Below are positions 36,142 to 45,065 of a DNA stretch of 50,000 nt, in pieces. Location: positions 1 to 50,000 of the forward strand of contig RPFO01001136.1 of assembly GCA_009746045.1 (NCBI GenBank), given 5' to 3'. The notes below the pieces were generated by a model. The model ran no database searches. It had not been told where the DNA came from and was given only the letters and a program-made list of their open reading frames with translations. The position numbers and the translations under genes were made by a program. Position 1 is the stretch's first letter. The number at the start of each line of letters is the position of its first letter. This DNA comes from Mesostigma viride. Lineage: Eukaryota > Streptophyta > Mesostigmatophyceae > Mesostigmatales > Mesostigmataceae.

Positions 36142-38689
36142 ATATATATTCATTGAGAATGATAGATTACGGAGGTGAGATGGGCATGCAACATAAGGAA
36201 AAAACCGATAAGGAGAATAACCAATGATGAAGAAATTAATAGGAATCTGACACGGACATCCAAGGATCACGCCAGCTGCACAAGGTACAACTAACTACAT
36301 CACAAAACTACGACACGCAGCAACAGCACTGCCGGCCCACCGGCCATGCATGCCTGCATATGCATGGGAGGGATCTAGACCGCATGGGTTGCGACAAAGT
36401 CGGCCCGGGTGCGGCGGAACAACACATCAGCCATGCACGGTGCGAGTGAGGGCGAGTGACAGGCGCTGCCGCCAATCCGAGGACCACGTGCGGGCAGACC
36501 ACGGGGCGGTCTGACCCTCGAGGTCGAGGCGCAGTCTTCACGGCGCTGGCAGCACTCGTGGAAAAACTCCGCTGTCTTGGGGCCCGTGGCCCCAAACTCC
36601 TCAAGGACAAAGGGGATATATATATGACCCGGTGGGGCCCCACATTGCCGTAGGAGGCAAACTTGTCGCGCTCAGCCACAGCGGCTGCAGCAGCGCCGGC
36701 ATCCACAGCCGCCCGGAGGATGTGGCGACCGGAGAGCGGTCGAGCCGCCACGGACTTGACATCGATGAGCAGGTGGCAACCCTGCCCGTCGTAGTCAAGC
36801 ACGGTATTAAATGTCGCGGGGCGGTGGTTGGGTGAGTACTTAGAGGGCGGCCCCATCCGCGTCCTCGCACTTGATGGCCGGTGGCATGGGGAGACCGACC
36901 GAACCATGCACGGCACACACCACCTGGAGTGCAAGAGGTATGGAGACAGAGGAACTAGTTCTGGACCCGTTCTGCTGGCCACTCCGGCATGCATGCGATG
37001 CATGTAGTGCGTCTGGCCAGTAGTATCCAGCTGGCAGATCGAGCAAGCCCGCAGCTGCCGCAGGACGCACCCGCCGTGATGACTGATGAGAGGTTGCGGG
37101 GCAAAGAGCTGGTGGCGGAGAGCGATGGCGTAAAGGGCCGGAACAAGCGTGAACAAAGGGCTAATGGGGAGGGCGCGCAGGAATGCGGACCCCACGCTCC
37201 CCTCGATCGAGGGAAACGGAGTGAAGCCAAGCCTTTCCCTGAGCGTTCAAGCTCGCATGCAGACCCATCCAGTCGGCACAGTGTAGTATACCCGCGTAGG
37301 TCTTTTGTTGTTTTTCATGAACGCAGGCAGGGAAGACACTACTAATAAGGACTGACGACAGGGGACACGCCGGGCGTGCCCCGGGGCAGGCGACGGTGGA
37401 CGGCCTGAGCGGGACGGGGCGAGGTCGCAAGCCTGCTGGATCCCGATCGAGGTAAGAATCCTGCACAGCCTGCACAAAGGGGGAATGGGAAGGGGGATGG
37501 GGCCGGTGACTCAAGTTGGGAATGGCGCTGACGGCGCTGGGGACCAACCGGCGGATCTCCGCCCAGGCCTGAGCAACAGAGCCAAGGAAGGCGGCGCCGG
37601 GCCGGGGCGAGGCGCGGGCGGCGCGGGTGAGCCCACACCCGCCCATGCGGCAGGGGAGGGCCAAGCGCATGGAGTGAGCTGTCAGGCTACCAGGGGCCGG
37701 GGAGGAGCACCTGCAAGGCGGCCTGAATGTGCTCGTCATGGCCTTCCGCGGCAAGCCGCACCATGCAAGTGGGGGGGAGCGCCACGGATCGAGCCAGTGA
37801 ACCACCCGCGGGTGGGCGCAAAAACACAGGAGGATCGAGCCCTTTGCATGGTCTGGGGGGCCTTGAGGCGCGCCCCAAGTCTCGAGGACATGGGTGCGCT
37901 GTTCCACGGTGGCCCGGAGCTCCTCTTCGACGTACTAGTCAGGGTCACCCACAGGGACGTCAGGCACGAGAAACCACGCGCCCGCGCCAATGCCCCAGCC
38001 CGGGATAGCCGCGGGGAAGCCAGAGCGGTCCCCCTGGGGCGAAAAGACTGCACACTTGGGGAGGGTGAGCCGAAGTTTGATGGCCGCCATGGCCACTTCA
38101 TGGGCAGCCGGGGCGGCAACCACAGCGTCGGCCGGGCCAAGGGCATGGATGATGGATATCGCCCATATAGGCGAGTAGCACGACATCCGGGTGCGCAGCG
38201 TGGACACGTACCTTGGAGAGCCTTGTGCAGTGGGGCAGACAGGTAAAAGGGGCCGAGGGGGGCACCTTGCTGGGTAACTTCCCGTGCGGGAAGCGACGTC
38301 GGCGAACGTCCCATCCTCCATGATACTTGTGTGGGTTCGCCGTAGTAGCAGGCTGCTGTCCAGGGAACGCAAGGCCGGTCAGGGAACGCCTCGCCGACGG
38401 CCTCAAAGATGCTAGCCTTGGTGACAGCATTGAACGCATTGTGGCAATCCACCTTCAGCGCCACATGGGTCGGATCGATCGATGCGTCTCTAGGTAGGCG
38501 CCTGAACTGTGTGCACGATGATGTCGCTGCGGCCCCCTTTGGTGGCGACGCCAAGCTGGGCCGCGACGGACTCCTCAGTATCACTCCGGTTGACATATGC
38601 AGGGGCAGAAGTAGGCGCGAAAGTCGGGGGCCTTTTGGCAACAAATGACCATACTCACCAGCTTGCGTAGGACCTCGCCGCATTGAATA
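36142..38689 (-). pseudogene. 5'-truncated, insertion-riddled copy of the PHD/RING retrotransposon (RT to 3' UTR)
   Basis: Matches 38690-41035 of the complete element end to end, from the 3' UTR (TTCATTGAGAATGATAG...) through endonuclease, knuckle and RT up to ...AGGACCTCGCCGC. There it stops and abuts the (TA)n tail of the complete element. YMDD, RPD and most motifs are destroyed by frame changes. The differences are mainly many short insertions (2-9 nt) that often create palindromes: GATCGA at 37203, 37443, 37786 and 37832, TGCA near 37764, ACTAGT near 37935, ATATATAT near 36616, GGCGCC near 38500, CATATG near 38598. It cannot encode a working protein. Confidence 0.9.
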
Positions 38690-38905
38690 TATATATTCAT
38701 TGAGAATGATAGATTACGGAGGTGAGATAGGCATGCAACATAAGGAAAAACCCGAGAACTGGGAGAATAACCCTGAAGAAATTAATAGTAATCTGACACA
38801 GACATCCAAGGATCACGCCAGCGGCACAAGGTACAACTAACTATACATCACAAAACTACACGCAGCAACAGCGCTGCCGGCCCACCATGCAGGCCTGGAA
38901 GGAAT
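38690..38905 (-). other. 3' UTR of the PHD/RING retrotransposon
   Basis: Also present in the truncated copy at 36142-36357 with small insertions. It ends, on the minus strand, in ...CTCAATGAATATATATAT, so the element terminates in or targets a TA microsatellite. The RT would be expected to recognise this region for target-primed reverse transcription. Confidence 0.7.
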
Positions 38906-41900
38906 CTAGACCGCATGGGTCGCGACAAAGTCGGCCCGGGTGCGGCGGAATAACACATCAGCCACGGTGCGAGTGAGGGCGAGTGACAGACGCTGCCGCC
39001 AATACGAGGACCACGTGCGGGCCGACCACGGGGCGGTCTGACCCTCGAGGTCGAGGCGGTCTTCACGGCGCTGGCAGCACTCGTGGAAAAACTCCGCTGT
39101 CTTGGGGCCCATGGCCCCGAACTCCTCAAGGACAAAGGGGATGACCCGGTGGGGCCCCACATTGCCGTAGGAGGCAAACTTGTCGCGCTCAGCCACAGCG
39201 GCAGCAGCGCCGGCATCCACAGCCGCCCGGAGGATGTGGCGACCGGAAAGCGGCCGAGCCACGGAGACATCGATGAGCAGGTGGCAACCCTGCCCGTCGT
39301 AGTCAAGCACGGTAATGTCGGGGCGGTGGTTGGGTGAGTAGAGGGCGGCCCCATCCGCGTCCTCGCACTTAATGGTGGAGTGGGGAAAGACCGACCGAAC
39401 CATGGCACACACCACCCGGAGGAGAGCGGTATGGAGATAGAGGAACCAGTTCTGGTTCTGCTGGCCACCCATGCACGCGATGTAGTGCGTCCCAGTAGTA
39501 TCCAGAGCAAGCCCGCAGCTGCCGCAGGACGCACCCGCCGTGATGAGAGGTTGCGGGGCAAAGAGCTGGTGGCGGAGAGCGATGGCGTAAAGGGCCGGAA
39601 CCAGTGTGAACAAAGGGCTCATGGGGAGGGCGCGCAGGAATGCGGACCCCACGCTCCCCTCAAGGGAAACGGAGTGAAGCCAAGCCTTCCCCTGATCGTT
39701 CAAGCTCGCATGCAGACCCATCCAGTCGGCACAGTGTAGTATACCCGCGTAGGTCTTTTGTTGTTTTTCATGAACGCAGGCAGGGAAGACACTAGGACTG
39801 ACGACAGTGGACACGCCGGGCGTGCCCCGGGGCAGGCGACGGTGGACGGCCTGAGCGGGGCGGACGAGGTCGCAAGCCTGCTGGATCCCGAGGTAAGAAT
39901 CCTGCACAGCCTGCACAAAGGGGAAGGGGGATGGGGTGACCAAGTCGGGAATGGCGCTGACGGCGCTGGGGACCAACCGGCGGATCTCCGCCCAGGCCTG
40001 AGCAACAGAGCCAAGGAAGGCGGCGGGGGCGAGGCGGGCGGCGCGGGTGAGCCCACACCCGCCCATGCGGCAGGGGAGGGTGGCCAAGCGCATGGAGTGA
40101 GCTGGCAGGCTAGGGCCGGGGAGGAGCACCTGCAAGGCGGCCTGAATGCGCTCGTCATGGCCTTCCGCGGCAAGCCGCACCAAGTGGGGGGGAGCGCCAC
40201 GGAGCCAGTGAACCACCCGCGGGTGGGCGCAAAACCACAGGAGGAGCCCTTTGGTCTGGGGGTCCTTGAGGCGCGCCCAAGTCTCAAGGACATGGGTGCG
40301 CTGTTCCACGGTGGCCCGGAGCTCCTCTTCGACGTAGTCAGGGTCACCCACAGGGACGCCCAGGCACGAGAAACCACGCGCCCGCGCCAATGCCCCCGGG
40401 ATAGCCGCGGGGAAGCCAGAGCAGTCCCCCTGGGGCGAAAAGACTGCACACTTGGGGAGGGTGAGCCGAAGGTTGATGGCCGCCATGGCCACTTCAAGGG
40501 CAGCCAGGGCGGCAACCACAGCGTCGGCCGGGCCAAGGGCATGGATATCGTCCATGTAGGCGAGGAGCACGACATCCGGGTGCGCAGCGTGGACACCTTG
40601 GAGAGCCTTGTGCAGCGGGGCAGACAGGTAAAAGGGGCCGAGGGGGTCACCTTGCTGGGTTCCCGTGCGGGAAGCGATGTCGGCGAACGTCCCATCCTCC
40701 ATGAGGAAGGAGAGTTGAGTGGGTTCGCCGTAGCAGGCTGCTGTCCACGCAAGAAGGTCAGGGAACGCCTCGCCGACGGCCTCAAAGATGCTAGCCTTGG
40801 TGACAGCATTGAACGCATTGTGGCAATCCACCTTCAGCGCCACATGGGTCGGATGCGTCTCGAGGTAGGCCTGAACTGTGTGCACGATGATGTCGCTGCC
40901 CCCTTTGGTGGCGACGCCAAGCTGGGCCGCGACGGACTCCTCAGTATCACTCCGGTTGGGGCAGAAGTAGGCGCGAAACTCGGGGGCCTTTTGGCGACAA
41001 ATGACCTTACTCACCAGCTTGCGTAGGACCTCGCCGCAAGCAATGGGACGAACGCGGCCAGCAGGCGGGGGGACGTCGTCTTTCAGGAGGGCAATGAGGC
41101 GTGCCCCAGCCAGCCAAGGGCGCGCCGCGGGGGCCAGGGACCCCGCGGCCAAGTCGGCGGCAGCCTCAAAGAGTGCGGTCGCCCCGCCATGGCCCGCCAT
41201 CACGGAGAGGTGCTCGTAGCGCCAGCCTGAGGGGCCGGTGGAGGAGGCGTTCGGCAGATCCTTCAGCACAGCCGTGAAGATGTCCAGGTCCAGGACAATA
41301 GGCGGGGGCGGGGGGGTGGCCGGGGCGGGCACCGCAAAGGCCGGTTCGTCGGGGTGAAGGTCGCGCAAAGCCTGCAGGGTCGGGGGAGTGGAGGGAGCCA
41401 ACGCGGTCAGTTCAAGCTTTTGCATGGCCCGGCTCAATTCACCTACCTTCACCAACCGCATGACGTCAGCTTCCACCCGGGCAAAGGAGGCGGCCCCCGA
41501 CACCCGGGTGGAGGCCGGAGGCTGCAGCGCCCACAGCCCTTCCCAATCCCCGAGGAGGAACCGCCGGCAGCGAGCGATGACCGCACCCTGTACGCCACGC
41601 ACGCCCCGCTCCAACGGCGCTAAGAGGAGCCGGGGGGTGACGAGAAACAGCTTGTGGCCGAGTTCGTCGAGAGGGTGACTATGCATCCGGGCCAGGGAAA
41701 GCAGGGCGCAGCGCGTAAACAAGCTCCGGGCGCGGTGAGGGACGTCCGGGAGCGTCATGCAAGGGTTGCGCGCACAGGCGGCAAAAGGGAGCGTGGCCAG
41801 GAATGCCCAGCCTGCCGAGAGGTCCCCCGGATCGCTCGTACCCTGCGATGCCGGTGGAGGGGCAGGGGCCGACCGAGGGGCCGCCCCGGACCGGGAGGCC

Positions 41901-42826
41901 GGTGCGGCCGCCGGGCCGCCGGGCAGGCCGTTCTGGGGGGTTTGGCGGCGGCACTGCCGCTCATGCTGGTACCGCCCGTGGATCGAAAAAATCCGCTGGC
42001 AATGGGCTGCCGGGCAGCGGTAGCAGTCCATGGCGCGCATGGCGGCCTCCGTGATGTGGGGGTGGGAAGCCCGAATGTGCACCAGCAACGAATTCCGGTT
42101 GGGCAGGCGCGCGCCACACGGGTCACCAAGGGGACCATCGACTTGGCAATAATGGAAGCCATCTGAGGGGGTGCGCCCACCCGGTTGGGCCGGCCCGGGT
42201 CGAGAGGGGGAGGGGTCGGGAGCACCCTCAGCCAGAGGAACTACAGCTGCAGCGGAACCCAGGGCGGGGCCGGCCGCCGGGCGGTCAGCAGGGCTCGTGG
42301 CAGCCGAGGACAAGACCGGCGCGGGGACGGCCCCCACGGCCGGGAGGGGGGCGCTGGAGGAGGCAGCCAAGCCGGCGCGCGACCCACGACCACGCACAGG
42401 GGAGGCAGGTGTCGGGGCAGGCGCGTGGGACTGGCGGCGCACGGACACGGGCGAGGGCCCCAGCGGGAGAACGCCAGGAGGCAAGGGGGAAAGGACCGCG
42501 GCCCGGCAAAGGGGGCAGGTGGCGGAGGTCGTGTGCAAGCTCGTGGCGATGCAAGCTTGATGGAAGACGTGGCCGCAAGCAGGGAGGCGGCAGAGACCGT
42601 CACCAGGGCGAGGCAGGTCCAAGCAGATGGGGCAGGAGGGGCCGCTGGCAGTGACATCCACCAAGTGGGCCGGCCCGTAGTGGGCGGGCGCCGCGTCCCA
42701 CCCCAGCTCCCAGCTCGGCAGTCGGGCGATCTCATCGGCGGAGAGAAGACGGCGGCGCGGACCAGCAGGGTGCCAGACATGGGGGATGCCCGCAAGCTCG
42801 AGCACATCGTGCAAGATGGCGGGCAC
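38906..42826 (-). CDS. Retrotransposon protein: RING-H2, C2H2 fingers, reverse transcriptase, CCHC, restriction-like endonuclease
   Basis: 1,306 codons counted from GTG at 42826. There is no ATG until about residue 263 and the frame is open further upstream, so translation probably enters from the PHD frame by a -1 shift. RING-H2: C65-x2-C68-x15-C84-x-H86-x2-H89-x2-C92-x11-C104-x2-C107, typical of E3 ubiquitin ligases. A Pro/Ala-rich linker follows. C2H2-type fingers: C227-x9-C237-x12-H250-x4-H255 and a second around C271-H288. RT about 510-900: motif A KVDCHNAFN (D667), motif B TQQGDPLGPF, motif C AYMDD (D759, D760). CCHC knuckle C1101-x2-C1104-x9-H1114-x3-C1118. Endonuclease: HRPD (D1170) and LLID (D1186). 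All expected catalytic residues are present, so the protein could be active. Confidence 0.88.
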   Translation of the reverse strand: MPAILHDVLELAGIPHVWHPAGPRRRLLSADEIARLPSWELGWDAAPAHYGPAHLVDVTASGPSCPICLDLPRPGDGLCRLPACGHVFHQACIATSLHTTSATCPLCRAAVLSPLPPGVLPLGPSPVSVRRQSHAPAPTPASPVRGRGSRAGLAASSSAPLPAVGAVPAPVLSSAATSPADRPAAGPALGSAAAVVPLAEGAPDPSPSRPGPAQPGGRTPSDGFHYCQVDGPLGDPCGARLPNRNSLLVHIRASHPHITEAAMRAMDCYRCPAAHCQRIFSIHGRYQHERQCRRQTPQNGLPGGPAAAPASRSGAAPRSAPAPPPASQGTSDPGDLSAGWAFLATLPFAACARNPCMTLPDVPHRARSLFTRCALLSLARMHSHPLDELGHKLFLVTPRLLLAPLERGVRGVQGAVIARCRRFLLGDWEGLWALQPPASTRVSGAASFARVEADVMRLVKVGELSRAMQKLELTALAPSTPPTLQALRDLHPDEPAFAVPAPATPPPPPIVLDLDIFTAVLKDLPNASSTGPSGWRYEHLSVMAGHGGATALFEAAADLAAGSLAPAARPWLAGARLIALLKDDVPPPAGRVRPIACGEVLRKLVSKVICRQKAPEFRAYFCPNRSDTEESVAAQLGVATKGGSDIIVHTVQAYLETHPTHVALKVDCHNAFNAVTKASIFEAVGEAFPDLLAWTAACYGEPTQLSFLMEDGTFADIASRTGTQQGDPLGPFYLSAPLHKALQGVHAAHPDVVLLAYMDDIHALGPADAVVAALAALEVAMAAINLRLTLPKCAVFSPQGDCSGFPAAIPGALARARGFSCLGVPVGDPDYVEEELRATVEQRTHVLETWARLKDPQTKGLLLWFCAHPRVVHWLRGAPPHLVRLAAEGHDERIQAALQVLLPGPSLPAHSMRLATLPCRMGGCGLTRAARLAPAAFLGSVAQAWAEIRRLVPSAVSAIPDLVTPSPFPFVQAVQDSYLGIQQACDLVRPAQAVHRRLPRGTPGVSTVVSPSVFPACVHEKQQKTYAGILHCADWMGLHASLNDQGKAWLHSVSLEGSVGSAFLRALPMSPLFTLVPALYAIALRHQLFAPQPLITAGASCGSCGLALDTTGTHYIACMGGQQNQNWFLYLHTALLRVVCAMVRSVFPHSTIKCEDADGAALYSPNHRPDITVLDYDGQGCHLLIDVSVARPLSGRHILRAAVDAGAAAAVAERDKFASYGNVGPHRVIPFVLEEFGAMGPKTAEFFHECCQRREDRLDLEGQTAPWSARTWSSYWRQRLSLALTRTVADVLFRRTRADFVATHAV

Positions 42827-42840
42827 GGCCGCACCCGCGC

Positions 42841-44112
42841 TCAGCTCAAGAACACGCCCCCCCCCGCATCGTACAGAACCAGGTCGCCGGCGTGCACGGT
42901 GACAGGAGCCCCGAAGTCAACGCGCAGGCGGGCGGCTTGCGCTGGGGTGACCGCCGTAGTCAAGCGCCCGTGGGCCTGCGCAACAAGGCCGGCCGAGCCG
43001 GGCCCGGCAGAGGCAAGAAACGTGTGCAGCTGAGGGCGATCGAGCAAGGCGTGGTCGGTGGCCCCCCCAGCGAGATATGTCGCACGGGCGGCCTGCTGGG
43101 CCTGCACGGCAAGCCCTGTAGCAAAGAGCACCACCGCCTGCGCCACTTGAGCGTCCAGATTCAGGAGCCATTCTTGGCGCACCGCGGGCAGGTGCCAAGG
43201 CAGGCGGCCGCCGGCATGGTAGTCCTCGAGGACAAACCCCCAAAGCGTGGAGGCAAGGACAGGGGGGGAGGCTGCCTGCAGCATGTGCCGGACACGAACC
43301 ACAAGGGCACTAAATTCAGGGGGCCGTGGGAGCGTAGGAAACGCCGCGTGCAAGCCGACAGCGTCCAACAGCAAGGGGCAATACAGCCAAGAGAACGTGG
43401 CGTGCCGGAGCGCGCTGACGCCCGCAATGTTGGTGGGGGGCCAAACGGAGAAGTCGTGGGACCCAAGCGCGGCCGACCAGGGGCCCACCACAGGAGTCGC
43501 CGCAGGGTGTCCCACAGCCTCAGGGAGGAGAGCCGCCAGGGACCCCTCAAGCACAGGAGGACGCAGGTCAGTGGCCACCGCCGTGCTGGCCGGAGGTGGA
43601 TCCCCAGAGCTAGGCGGGGCAGGGCCAGGGGACCCCGCGGAGGGGCCGGACGTGACGGCGCGGGGAGAGCGGGAGCACGGTGTGGAACCCTCCACGAGGG
43701 CCGCAAGGCCCAGGAGAGGGTCCAGCGAGGGGCTGCGGGAGGGGGCGCGGGCCGAATGGGATCCCGGGGTCGACACGGCCGCGCGTCGGGAGCCTAGGGA
43801 CGGCCGAGGCGGGGCCACGCAATGAGGGCACGCCCAAGGACCCGGGGGAGGCAGCCGGAAGAGGGGCGGGACCAAGCAGCGCGTGTGCCAGCCGCATTGG
43901 CACGAATCACACACAAGGAGACGGGGGGCATCCTCACCACTGTGGCAGACCTCGCACACAAGCGAGAGTGGCACAGGGGCGCCACGACCGCCGTCGTCCA
44001 GGTCGCCCATCTCCTGCAGGTGCGCCGCGATGCGTAAGGACCGACGCGGCGCAGGGGCGCCACTAGGCAGCGCATCCCGCGCCCGGGAGGTGCGGCGTCG
44101 TGAAGGAGGCAT
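42841..44112 (-). CDS. Retrotransposon upstream frame with PHD finger (probably the N-terminus of a polyprotein)
   Basis: 423 codons from the ATG at 44112 (MPPSRRRTSRARD...). The open frame extends further up, but only through non-ATG codons in the G-rich leader. PHD finger: C53-x2-C56, C68-x2-C71, H76-x2-C79, C95-x2-C98 with the conserved Trp two residues before the seventh Cys (GPWACPHC). PHD fingers usually read histone H3 tails. The rest is Pro/Ala-rich, then a helical region, and ends in GDLVLYDAGGG just before the stop. The stop lies 15 nt after a run of nine G (42857-42865). A -1 shift there avoids it and enters the RING/RT frame, which continues sensibly (RVLELSAG...). Confidence 0.8.
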   Translation of the reverse strand: MPPSRRRTSRARDALPSGAPAPRRSLRIAAHLQEMGDLDDGGRGAPVPLSLVCEVCHSGEDAPRLLVCDSCQCGWHTRCLVPPLFRLPPPGPWACPHCVAPPRPSLGSRRAAVSTPGSHSARAPSRSPSLDPLLGLAALVEGSTPCSRSPRAVTSGPSAGSPGPAPPSSGDPPPASTAVATDLRPPVLEGSLAALLPEAVGHPAATPVVGPWSAALGSHDFSVWPPTNIAGVSALRHATFSWLYCPLLLDAVGLHAAFPTLPRPPEFSALVVRVRHMLQAASPPVLASTLWGFVLEDYHAGGRLPWHLPAVRQEWLLNLDAQVAQAVVLFATGLAVQAQQAARATYLAGGATDHALLDRPQLHTFLASAGPGSAGLVAQAHGRLTTAVTPAQAARLRVDFGAPVTVHAGDLVLYDAGGGVFLS

Positions 44113-44170
44113 GGGGGAGGTGCGTAAAACAACGGAACCGGAAGCGCGGGGGGAGAGCGAGATGCGGACG

Positions 44171-44254
44171 CGGGGGGTTTGGGGGGCGTGCCCCCCAAGC
44201 GGGGGGTTTGGGGGGCGGCCCCCCAAGCGGGGCGGCAGCCCCCCAACGCGGGGC
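44171..44254 (-). repeat. G-run/C-run leader with G-quadruplex potential
   Basis: Nearly three copies of a ~29-bp unit combining GCGGGGGGTTTGGGGGGCG with CCCCCCAA. Alternating six-G and six-C runs could form either hairpins or quadruplexes. It lies between the 5' monomers and the first ATG, so it would be in the transcript leader. Confidence 0.7.
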
Positions 44255-45065
44255 GGCCGCGGTGCCGCACCTCGGCGCAGGTTTTTTCAGCTGTGCATGG
44301 AGAAAAAAACGTGTCTCAATCCAGGAACCCCCGTCGGTTCATCATGTCAGCCTAGAAAACTGGAGCGGTGGAGCCACAACTAACGGGAAAGCCGCATTCA
44401 AATTCGCCTAGCCCACGGGTCACAATTGGCCGACAGGTAGATGCAGCCAGCCCCGGGCGTGTCGCAGACAGTAATCACTACGGTAGGCCGCGGTGCCGCA
44501 CCTCGGCGCAGGTTTTTTCAGCTGTGCATGGAGAAAAAAACGTGTCTCAATCCAGGAACCCCCGTCGGTTCATCATGTCAGCCTAGAAAACTGGAGCGGT
44601 GGAGCCACAACTAACGGGAAAGCCGCATTCAAATTCGCCTAGCCCACGGGTCACAATTGGCCGACAGGTAGATGCAGCCAGCCCCGGGCGTGTCGCAGAC
44701 AGTAATCACTACGTAGGCCGCGGTGCCGCACCTCGGCGCAGGTTTTTTCAGCTGTGCATGGAGAAAAAAACGTGTCTCAATCCAGGAACCCCCGTCGGTT
44801 CATCATGTCAGCCTAGAAAACTGGAGCGGTGGAGCCACAACTAACGGGAAAGCCGCATTCAAATTCGCCTAGCCCACGGGTCACAATTGGCCGACAGGTA
44901 GATGCAGCCAGCCCCGGGCGTGTCGCAGACAGTAATCACTACGGTAGGCCGCGGTGCCGCACCTCGGCGCAGGTTTTTTCAGCTGTGCATGGAGAAAAAA
45001 ACGTGTCTCAATCCAGGAACCCCCGTCGGTTCATCATGTCAGCCTAGAAAACTGGAGCGGTGGAG
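44255..45065 (-). repeat. Tandem 5' monomers of the retrotransposon (three full, one partial)
   Basis: Units start (plus strand) at 44255, 44486, 44716 and 44947 with GGCCGCGGTGCCGCACC, giving periods of 231, 230 and 231 bp. The outermost is cut at about 119 bp. Copies are nearly identical (CGGTAGG against CGTAGG is one of few changes). Tandem 5'-end monomers acting as promoters are known from mouse L1. The position here, 5' of the coding region, suggests the same role. Confidence 0.85.

Larger units (their letters stand above)
38690..45065 (-). mobile_element. Apparently complete R2/NeSL-type non-LTR retrotransposon with PHD and RING fingers
   Basis: About 6.4 kb, transcribed right to left: tandem 5' monomers (45065-44255), a G-rich leader, the PHD-containing frame (44112-42841), the RING/ZnF/RT/endonuclease frame (42826-38906), a 3' UTR (38905-38690) and an ATATATAT end at (TA)n. 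A single YMDD-type RT, a CCHC knuckle and a C-terminal restriction-like endonuclease with no apurinic-type endonuclease place it with the early-branching REL-bearing LINEs (R2, NeSL, CRE, HERO groups). Two other family members lie in this window (36142-38689 and 7104-7972). The coding region is intact apart from a nine-G frame offset. Confidence 0.88.

Noticed and set aside
39758-44066. Long plus-strand and alternative minus-strand frames opposite the retrotransposon
   Set aside because: They are GC-rich shadow frames. Only the two frames called show RT, endonuclease, RING and PHD motifs.
38690-45065. LTR retrotransposon or viral origin for the RT-bearing element
   Set aside because: No LTRs, protease, integrase or RNase H were seen. 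The RT is followed by a CCHC knuckle and restriction-like endonuclease, which is the non-LTR plan.
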